A stretch of 64,000 nucleotides of DNA from positions 32,651-96,650 of the forward strand of contig NZ_KB895467.1 in the NCBI RefSeq assembly GCF_000374865.1. Reading direction: 5' to 3'. The translations under genes and the position numbers were made by a program. Of the stretch, positions 59,201-64,000 are shown piece after piece. The stretch comes from Arthrobacter sp. 135MFCol5.1 (GTDB taxonomy: Bacteria > Actinomycetota > Actinomycetes > Actinomycetales > Micrococcaceae). The notes below the pieces were generated by a model. It was not told the origin of the DNA. It worked only from the letters and a program-made list of their open reading frames with translations, and made no database searches. Numbering within the stretch: position 1 is the first letter of the stretch; each line of letters opens with the position of its first letter.

Positions 59201-59294
59201 CGAGCCGGGCCGGGCCGCAGCGCTGGAAGAGGACTACCTGAGGGTGAGCCGGCGGGCCCGGGCGGTCTTTGAACGCGTCTTCTATGGGCAATGA
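56283..59294 (+). CDS. glnE: Bifunctional glutamine synthetase adenylyltransferase/adenylyl-removing enzyme
   Basis: Regulator of glutamine synthetase, about 1003 residues. Two nucleotidyltransferase domains are visible: the first with ELNYISDVDVIYVVD (near 220) for adenylyl removal and the second with EIGYGSDADVMYVH (near 730) for adenylylation; each keeps its D-x-D pair. Repeated KLGRGGLRDVEFTVQLLQL and KLGRGGLSDVEWLVQLLQL (quoted in part) mark the two helical domains. GTG at 56283 is preferred because AGGTG lies 6 bases upstream; GTG at 56274 would add three residues. Its substrate GlnA1 is encoded about 1 kb downstream on the other strand. Confidence 0.95.
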   Translation: MSLARRLIAAGFSDLEKGERFLAARELEGLDQDRLFAGLQLAASPDTALQSLVRLIERHPQLRDLAGAELEASEPLYRVLGASEALGEFLIRHPEHLAAFRVRASPEPLPADPDRLRATLLQSVGADPRAARPVAAVTGADAYAALRTAYRRGLVDLAVKDLCAADPLDFLPSVGRELADLAAAAIEAALAVSRAEAAGQFGAADVADVGLAVIGMGKCGARELNYISDVDVIYVVDAGSLEDAHANTIGTALASGISRAISSVAREPGLWEVDANLRPEGKSGPLVRTLASHETYYARWAESWEFQALLKARAMAGDAALGRRYEEAVAPLIWNSAGREGFVESVQAMRRRVTEHIPPAEEQRQIKLGRGGLRDVEFTVQLLQLVHGKADESLRRRDTTSAIAALSAGGYIGRSDAAAFDNAYRYLRLLEHRIQLFQLRRTHLMPVAEPALRSLAKAVLGPFSNERPGPDALLSAWQRTKRSVRELHERIFYRPLLNTAAKLSTEDAKLTPEAAQGRLAALGYRDPQGAMRHIEALTAGVSRRAALQRQLLPILLDWLAEGVDPDAGLLAFRRVSEALGTTHWYLGMLRDSNAAAERLCHMLSNSRLIADLLEVSPESVAWLGQDKDLVPVGFEAQWHEITAKMSRHADPESAMRLIRLIRRREILRIAIADSAGLLDQDQVGRALADTDRAAVLGALRVAEGIVSAGGPLKTTVLVVAMGRQGGREIGYGSDADVMYVHRALPGFTEAEAQEQATRLVAKVSSLLTQPLKPAIMAERVLQMDADLRPEGKNGAMVRSLDSFAEYYRRWSLVWEAQALLRARPMAGDDALAADFLDLIDPIRYPASLSDQDVREIRRIKARVESERLPRGADPARHLKLGRGGLSDVEWLVQLLQLQHAGKHPELRTTSTLEALSAAAGLGLLDDSDAVLLIDAWRLASRIRSANVIWSGKASDLLPSSRRDLEAVARWCGYEPGRAAALEEDYLRVSRRARAVFERVFYGQ

Positions 59295-59829
59295 GGATCC
59301 GGGCTGGGTCTGGCTCATCCCGCTCCGCGACCTCGACCCGGACGCCCGCGCCATCCAGCTCGGTGCCGTTGCCGGCCTGGGGCTGCTGCCAGGCCAAGAG
59401 CGCTTCGTCGGCGACCCCCTGCGCATGGCACTGGCAGGGCTGGAAGAAGAATCCCGGCGCCCGTACGTCGTGGAGTCCTCCGGGTCCGCCGTTGGGGTGT
59501 TGACGCTACAGCTGGGCGCCGCTCGGCTGGCCGGTTGGCGCGACGACGATTCAGCCTGGCTGCTTCGCGGTTTCCTCATTGACCGCAGGTTCCAGGGAAA
59601 AGGGCTGGGGACGCTCGCCGCCGTTGCCGCCGTGGACGCCGCCCGGCGGCTCACCGACCGGCACCACAGCGGTGAGGCCGGCGTCGTCCTGTCCGTCAAT
59701 GAGGCAAACCTGGCAGGACTGTCCGCCTACCGGCGGGCCGGTTTCGCCGATGCCGGACAGTACCTGGGTGGCTCCGCGGGGCCGCAACGGACCATGTTCC
59801 ACCGTTTCGGCTGCGCGGCGCGGCCGTAA
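59284..59829 (+). CDS. GNAT family N-acetyltransferase
   Basis: A 181-residue acetyltransferase. The acetyl-CoA-binding motif A region is RGFLIDRRFQGKGLGTLAA near residues 94-112, with the R-x-x-G-x-G/A pattern, and the C-terminal motif B NEANLAGLSAYRRAGFADAG (key residues N, SAYRRAGF) is clear. The substrate is unknown. The ATG lies 11 bases inside the end of glnE, so translation is coupled to the nitrogen locus, although a functional connection is not shown. Confidence 0.88.
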   Translation: MGNEDPGWVWLIPLRDLDPDARAIQLGAVAGLGLLPGQERFVGDPLRMALAGLEEESRRPYVVESSGSAVGVLTLQLGAARLAGWRDDDSAWLLRGFLIDRRFQGKGLGTLAAVAAVDAARRLTDRHHSGEAGVVLSVNEANLAGLSAYRRAGFADAGQYLGGSAGPQRTMFHRFGCAARP

Positions 59830-59947
59830 CTCGCCGGACCGGCATTGCGCTCAGCAAGCGTTTGCCCGATCATGTGGATTGGCGGTGTTCTTCAACCTTG
59901 TTGGGGGGAAGGCTGTACTGAGTCTTCGTCTCGGGGGGCATTCGTCA

Positions 59948-59991
59948 GGGGGTCCGGCTCCCGGTCTCAGCACGTCTGGAGCCGGGCCCCC
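59948..59991 (+). terminator. Terminator after the GNAT gene
   Basis: GGGGGTCCGGCTCC (59948-59961) pairs with GGAGCCGGGCCCCC (59978-59991) with one G-U pair and a 16-base loop. It closes the glnA2-glnE-GNAT operon. Confidence 0.65.
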
Positions 59992-60033
59992 ACCTTTCCG
60001 CTCACCGTTCCCGCGGGCTTGCGCCAGGGTACG

Positions 60034-60075
60034 GAAAAAGGCGGCCACCGGATGGTTCCGGTGGCCGCCTTTTTC
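60034..60075 (-). terminator. Terminator after glnA1 (bidirectional)
   Basis: Perfect 19-bp stem: GAAAAAGGCGGCCACCGGA (60034-60052), loop TGGT, TCCGGTGGCCGCCTTTTTC (60057-60075). A/T ends provide T-tracts on both strands; mainly serves glnA1 on the minus strand. Confidence 0.93.
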
Positions 60076-60109
60076 GTTAGGTCAGCAGGCCTGGCAGGCA
60101 GGCTGCCGG

Positions 60110-61534
60110 CTAGACGCCGTAGTAGAGCTCGAACTCGTAGGGGTTCGGGCGCAGCGACAGCGGGCGGATCTCGTTCTCGTACTTGTACTCGATCCAAGTG
60201 TCGATCAGGTCCTGGGTGAAGACGCCGCCGGCCTGCAGGAACTCGTTGTCCTCGCGCAGCGCCTCCAGGGCTTCCTCCAGCGTGCCCGGAGCCTTCGGGA
60301 TGTCCTTGGCTTCCTCGGCCGGGAGCTCGTAGAGGTCCTTGTCGATCGGAGCCGGCGGCTCAATGCGGTTGCGGATGCCGTCGATGCCGGCCATCAGCTG
60401 GGCCGCGAAGGCCAGGTACGGGTTGGAGGAGGGGTCCGGAGCGCGGAATTCGATGCGCTTGGCCTTGGGGTTGGAGCCCGTGATCGGGATACGGATACCA
60501 GCGGAGCGGTTGCCCTGCGAGTAGACCATGTTGACCGGTGCTTCGAAGCCCTTGACCAGGCGGCGGTAGGAGTTCACCGTGGGGTTGGTGAAGGCCAGGA
60601 CGGCGGAGGCGTGCTTGAGCAGGCCGCCGATGTACCAGCGGGCGGTGTCGGACAGGCCGGCGTAGCCCTTCTCGTCGTAGAACAGCGGCTCGCCGCCGTT
60701 CCACAGCGACTGGTGGCAGTGCATGCCCGAGCCGTTGTCACCGAAGACGGGCTTGGGCATGAAGGTGACGGACTTGCCCCAGGCGTCCGCGGTGTTCTTG
60801 ATGACGTACTTGAACTTCTGCAGGTCATCGGCCGCGTGGGTCAGGGTGGTGAACTTGTAGTTGATCTCGGCCTGGCCGGCGGAGCCAACTTCGTGGTGGC
60901 TGCGCTCGACCTCGAGGCCGGCTTCGTCCAGGGCAACGCACATGGCATCGCGCAGGTCGGCCTGCTTGTCGGTGGGGGAGACCGGGAAGTAACCACCCTT
61001 GACCGGGGTCTTGTAGCCCAGGTTGCCGCCCTCTTCCTCGCGGCCGGTGTTCCAGTGGGCTTCCTCGGAGTCGATCTTGTAGAAGCTGCCCTGCGGGGAG
61101 GACTGGTACTGGACGTTGTCGAACACGAAGAACTCGGCTTCGGGAGCGAAGAACGCGGTGTCGGCGATGCCGGTGGAGGCCAGGTAGGCTTCTGCCTTCT
61201 CGGCCACGCCGCGGGGGTCGCGGTGGTACGGGTCGCCGGTGCGCGGGTTCACGATCGAGAAGTTCAGCGCGAGGGTCTTCTCCATGCGGAAGGTGTCCAG
61301 GAACGCGGTGGTCACGTCCGGGATCAGCTGCATGTCAGATTCGGCAATGCCCTGGAATCCGCGGATGGAGGAACCGTCGAAGAGCTGGCCGTTGACGAAG
61401 AAATCGGCGTCAACACTCTTGGCGGGGACGTTGAAGTGCTGCTGGACGCCCGGAAGATCGGTGAAGCGGATATCGACGAACTTTACATCTTCGTCCTTGA
61501 TGAACTTGAGGACTTCGTCCGCAGTCTTGAACAT
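60110..61534 (-). CDS. glnA: Type I glutamine synthetase GlnA1
   Basis: The main ammonium-assimilating glutamine synthetase, 474 residues, forming a dodecamer in the cytosol. FDGSSIRGFQGIAESDMQL (in part) is near residue 52, FFAPEAEFFVFD near 129, and KPVFGDNGSGMHCHQSLW (in part) near 255. KRIEFRAPDPSSNPYLAFAA precedes the adenylylation site DKDLYELP with the target Tyr402, the residue that GlnE modifies. The ATG follows an AGGAG site. The 287 bp upstream shows nothing I can name. Confidence 0.97.
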   Translation of the reverse strand: MFKTADEVLKFIKDEDVKFVDIRFTDLPGVQQHFNVPAKSVDADFFVNGQLFDGSSIRGFQGIAESDMQLIPDVTTAFLDTFRMEKTLALNFSIVNPRTGDPYHRDPRGVAEKAEAYLASTGIADTAFFAPEAEFFVFDNVQYQSSPQGSFYKIDSEEAHWNTGREEEGGNLGYKTPVKGGYFPVSPTDKQADLRDAMCVALDEAGLEVERSHHEVGSAGQAEINYKFTTLTHAADDLQKFKYVIKNTADAWGKSVTFMPKPVFGDNGSGMHCHQSLWNGGEPLFYDEKGYAGLSDTARWYIGGLLKHASAVLAFTNPTVNSYRRLVKGFEAPVNMVYSQGNRSAGIRIPITGSNPKAKRIEFRAPDPSSNPYLAFAAQLMAGIDGIRNRIEPPAPIDKDLYELPAEEAKDIPKAPGTLEEALEALREDNEFLQAGGVFTQDLIDTWIEYKYENEIRPLSLRPNPYEFELYYGV

Positions 61535-61809
61535 CTATGCTCCTAACGCATATGTAAATATCTGGCATGCAAGCCATGTGGTCCAGCGCAATCCAAAGGC
61601 AGGGAGAACGCAAGGTTTTCCCTGCTGGTACACCTGCCGTGGGGATTTGCTTGAAACTTCTCACAGCCTATGGATCAGGCATTTCCCGTCCGTGTCCGCA
61701 TTGTTTCGGGCAGGTTACAGAATGCCCTGCTATGGAAACGCTATCGCCCGTCCACAGTGTGGTCCAACCCCATCCACACTGTGGGCGCCCCTGCCGGCCG
61801 CAGGGCCGG

Positions 61810-61815
61810 TAGGCT
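61810..61815 (+). promoter_or_regulatory. -10 box of a probable leaderless promoter (RDD protein gene)
   Basis: TAGGCT lies 6 bases before the GTG at 61822. The match to the TAnnnT pattern is good but the AGG could also act as a weak ribosome site. Confidence 0.4.
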
Positions 61816-61821
61816 TGGACG

Positions 61822-62259
61822 GTGGTAGATCGCAAAGACATTGGCTCCTGGCTCAGCGGACCGGACACCTCCGGCGTCTCGAAATATCCGGGGGAGCGGC
61901 TGGGCCTGCCGGAGTCCGGTCCCGGCTCCATCGCACGGGCAGGGCGGCGGATCGTCGCGATCATGATCGACTGGGGCATTGCGCTGCTGATCAGCAATTT
62001 CGCCTTCGGTGGCGACTCCTGGGCGACGCTCGGGGTCTTCGCGATCGAGCAGATCCTGCTGGTGGGAACCCTCGGCTACAGCATCGGCCACCGGGTGATG
62101 GGCATCGCCGTGGTGAGGCCCGGCGGCGGTACCCCGGGACCGCTCGCGGCCCTGGTGAGGACGGTGCTGCTCTGCCTGGTCATCCCCGCCGTCATATTCG
62201 ACCCCGACCAGCGCGGCCTTCATGACAAGGCCATGAATACGCTGCTGGTCCGCCGGTAG
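61822..62259 (+). CDS. RDD family membrane protein
   Basis: A 145-residue protein with an RDD domain: three hydrophobic segments at about 45-62, 67-88 and 107-128, and the family arginine/aspartates in GRRIVAIMIDWGIALLI and DPDQRGLHDKAMNTLLV. The domain name refers to these conserved Arg and Asp residues; function is unknown, with transport or sodium tolerance suggested for some members. It is convergent with the DUF3817 gene and divergent from glnA1, in an order conserved around glnA in actinobacteria. Confidence 0.9.
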   Translation: MVDRKDIGSWLSGPDTSGVSKYPGERLGLPESGPGSIARAGRRIVAIMIDWGIALLISNFAFGGDSWATLGVFAIEQILLVGTLGYSIGHRVMGIAVVRPGGGTPGPLAALVRTVLLCLVIPAVIFDPDQRGLHDKAMNTLLVRR

Positions 62260-62271
62260 CCGCTGCCCTTG

Positions 62272-62664
62272 CTAGGTGCGGCTGGACGTGAGGCGGGCCG
62301 GGGTGCCCTCCGGCGCGGGGGCGCCAAGGTAGCCGCGGCGTCCGGCCCAGCGCTCGAACAGGATGGTCGCGAACGGGAAGATCGCGGAGAAGCCCACCAG
62401 CGCCGCCACCCGGAAAGGCCACCGCTGCACACGCCATAGCGTGAGCGCTGCCAGGCCGTAGCCGATGAACAGCGCGCCATGGACCGGGCCCGCCACCTGG
62501 ACGCCAACTTCGGTGGTTCCGGCGATCCATTTGAAGTACATCCCGGCCAGCAGTGCTGCCCAGCTGCAGGCTTCGGCGATGGCGAGGATCCGGAAAGCCC
62601 GGATCACGGTGGTCCTCAGCGGCATGGTGGTGTTCCTGTCGTTGGTAGGTGCACGGTCCGTCAT
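62272..62664 (-). CDS. DUF3817 membrane protein
   Basis: A 130-residue small membrane protein with three to four hydrophobic segments. Conserved DUF3817 features are RAFRILAIAEACSWAALLAG, the PVHGALFIGY block and an FPFATILFERW end. Function unknown. ATG at 62664 gives 130 residues; an internal ATG at 62625 has an AGGA site eight bases upstream and may be the true start. It ends 12 bases from the convergent RDD gene. Confidence 0.85.
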   Translation of the reverse strand: MTDRAPTNDRNTTMPLRTTVIRAFRILAIAEACSWAALLAGMYFKWIAGTTEVGVQVAGPVHGALFIGYGLAALTLWRVQRWPFRVAALVGFSAIFPFATILFERWAGRRGYLGAPAPEGTPARLTSSRT

Positions 62665-62694
62665 ACGGTGGCCGCCGCGTGGGCGGCAAGAAAA

Positions 62695-62732
62695 AACGCC
62701 CCGGCAGCCGGCTGTGCCGGTTCCGGGGCGTT
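62695..62732 (-). terminator. Terminator after the DUF4191 gene
   Basis: AACGCCCCGG (62695-62704) pairs with CCGGGGCGTT (62723-62732) and an inner CCGGC/GCCGG hairpin sits in the loop. A run of six A on the plus strand (62691-62696) gives a T-tract on the minus strand. Confidence 0.88.
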
Positions 62733-62739
62733 CGGCCAG

Positions 62740-63492
62740 CTAGCGTCCGCGGTTGGGACGGGCCTTGTACGGGTCGATGCCCTTGGGGATCGGCAGCCGG
62801 GTGCCCATGGAGGCAATGCGCTTGGACACGGTGCTGACCTCCAGCTTGGTCAGTTCGTTCTTCATCTTGCCCATCTTCTTGGCCACCTGGCTCAGCGGGA
62901 CCTGGCCTTCGCCGTGCCCGGTCTGGATCGTGTGGACCGGAACGTTGGGCAGGATCCGTGCGAGGCGCTTGCGTTCGGCATCCAACAGGGGCTTCACGCG
63001 GTGGGTGGGGCCTTCACTGACAAGGACGACGCCGGGACGGCCTACCGCACGGAACACGGCATCCTGCGTGCGGGGGTTGACAGCCACAGGCTGTTCCTCG
63101 GTGATCCAGCCACGCCGCAACGTGCCCAGCGCGGCACCGGAGGCGCCGGGCTGGTTTTCGATTTGCGCGAACGCTGCGCGTTCGGCACGGCGGGAGAGAA
63201 TGAAGGTGGCCGCCAGCAGGCCCAGCGGAATACCGATGATCAGGCCGGTGATCCAGTTATCCAGCCAGAAGCCCACCAGGAAGCTCACGGCTACAACGCC
63301 CAGGAACACCAGGAGCATCAGCCACGGAACCATGGGGTCGTGGCGGCGGGTCATGGTGAAGACCTCGCCGATCTGCTTGAGCCTGCTGGGCTTCTTGGCC
63401 TTCGCTTCCTTCGGCTTGCGCGAGAACAGGCCGCGCTTCACCGCGCTTGGGCCCGCCGGGGTGGAGTTGCTGGAGTCAGGGGATTTAGCCAT
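62740..63492 (-). CDS. DUF4191 membrane protein
   Basis: A 250-residue protein with a basic N-terminus, two transmembrane helices (about 55-73 and 77-99) and a conserved cytosolic domain with RRAERAAFAQIENQPGA and VSEGPTHRVKPLL. It belongs to the DUF4191 family, present next to lipA in most actinobacteria (Rv2219 in M. tuberculosis). Function unknown; position suggests a possible link to lipoylation, which is inference. The ATG has a GAGG site five bases upstream and a TAGAAT box 9 bases upstream. Confidence 0.9.
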   Translation of the reverse strand: MAKSPDSSNSTPAGPSAVKRGLFSRKPKEAKAKKPSRLKQIGEVFTMTRRHDPMVPWLMLLVFLGVVAVSFLVGFWLDNWITGLIIGIPLGLLAATFILSRRAERAAFAQIENQPGASGAALGTLRRGWITEEQPVAVNPRTQDAVFRAVGRPGVVLVSEGPTHRVKPLLDAERKRLARILPNVPVHTIQTGHGEGQVPLSQVAKKMGKMKNELTKLEVSTVSKRIASMGTRLPIPKGIDPYKARPNRGR

Positions 63493-63581
63493 AGTGCCTC
63501 AATTCTACGTGACTTAAACGCCAAGGCCGGACGCCGGAATCGTCCGGTGTCCGGCCCTGGGCCAGCCAGTGCGGGGGCGCG

Positions 63582-64000
63582 TCAGGAATGCGCTCCGAGG
63601 AGGGTGCTGGCTTCCTGGCGGGTGGTGCCGGAGTCTTGGATGCCGTCGGCGATGTGGGCGAGTTCGGCGGGGATGTCGCGGCCTTTTTTGCGCATGGCGG
63701 TGGCCCAGAGGCGGCCGGCGCGGTAGGAGGAGCGGACCAGGGGGCCGGACATGACGCCGAGGAAGCCGATGTCCTGGGCTTCGTGCTGGAGGTCCACGAA
63801 TTCATGGGGTTTGACCCAGCGGTCCACGGGGAGGTGGCGTTCGGAGGGGCGGAGGTATTGGGTGATGGTGATCAGGTCGCAGCCGGCTTCGTGGAGGTCG
63901 CGGAGGGCTTCGGAGATTTCCTCGCGGGTTTCGCCCATGCCCAGGATGAGGTTGGATTTGGTGACCATGCCCAGGTTGCGGCCTTGGGTGATGACGTCCA
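63582..64000 (-). CDS. lipA: Lipoyl synthase, C-terminal part (cut by the window end)
   Basis: The 3' part of a radical-SAM lipoyl synthase, which inserts two sulfurs into octanoyl groups on GcvH and 2-oxoacid dehydrogenases. The visible C-terminal part includes TKSNLILGMGE, the LRPSERHLPVDRWVKP block and the C-terminal RSSYRAG motif, whose serine ligates the auxiliary iron-sulfur cluster. The radical-SAM CxxxCxxC motif lies beyond base 64000. The stop is at 63582-63584. The frame remains open through the window edge. Confidence 0.95.
   Translation of the reverse strand, partial: DVITQGRNLGMVTKSNLILGMGETREEISEALRDLHEAGCDLITITQYLRPSERHLPVDRWVKPHEFVDLQHEAQDIGFLGVMSGPLVRSSYRAGRLWATAMRKKGRDIPAELAHIADGIQDSGTTRQEASTLLGAHS

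Noticed and set aside
1..64000. Phage, insertion sequence, integron, defence system or CRISPR content
   Set aside because: All confident genes are core functions in conserved actinobacterial order; no transposase, integrase, attachment repeats or spacer array was found.

Overview
The window is chromosomal core DNA from a high-GC Gram-positive actinobacterium. GTG and TTG starts are frequent, operons are tightly overlapped, and the gene order matches Micrococcaceae of the Arthrobacter/Pseudarthrobacter type. That genus-level call is an inference from gene content and protein style, because there is no rRNA gene to confirm it. I see no tRNA, rRNA, insertion sequence, prophage or CRISPR array.

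Layout. (1) 1-3.2 kb: gcvH, a GarA/OdhI-type FHA protein, the MerR-type regulator FtsR, a DUF151 bifunctional-nuclease protein and a second MerR regulator. This order is widely conserved in actinobacteria. (2) 3.2-9.6 kb: a ParA-like ATPase, pyruvate carboxylase and a long-chain acyl-CoA synthetase. (3) 9.7-13.9 kb: a ROK glucokinase, a small membrane protein, two tandem paralogous alpha/beta hydrolases and a PlsC acyltransferase. (4) 14-22.6 kb: class II DAHP synthase, a PknL-type PASTA kinase, a LysM/transglycosylase protein, an Rv2175c-type DNA-binding protein, a polyprenyl synthetase, a lipoprotein and DNA polymerase IV. (5) 22.9-44.7 kb: a DUF3040 protein and then the full division and cell-wall (dcw) cluster: mraZ, rsmH, ftsL, ftsI, murE, murF, mraY, murD, ftsW, murG, murC, ftsQ, ftsZ, yfiH, yggS, sepF, yggT, divIVA, lspA and an RluD-type pseudouridine synthase. 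(6) 44.7-51.6 kb: dnaE, a flavin reductase, a membrane protein, hisD and nrdR. (7) 51.6-64 kb: polyphosphate glucokinase, methionine aminopeptidase, a very small protein, panB, glnA2, glnE, a GNAT acetyltransferase, glnA1, an RDD membrane protein, DUF3817 and DUF4191 proteins and the 3' part of lipA.

How the genes work together. The window is dominated by cell-envelope growth and division and by the switches that connect these to metabolism. FtsR at 1.1 kb is the orthologue of a known activator of ftsZ, and ftsZ itself lies at 38.5 kb. A tandem hexamer motif is shared between the ftsZ promoter and the promoter of the second MerR gene. The PASTA kinase, LysM hydrolase and prenyl synthetase form a second envelope locus. 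GlnA1, GlnE and GlnA2 form a nitrogen-assimilation locus, and GarA links kinase signalling to the glutamate/2-oxoglutarate node.

I found no obviously new multi-gene system. The most interesting signals are regulatory: a perfect 16-bp inverted repeat in front of mraZ, the shared ftsZ/MerR motif, and a set of at least ten genes whose start codon lies 6-8 bases after a TAnnnT box, which suggests widespread leaderless transcription.
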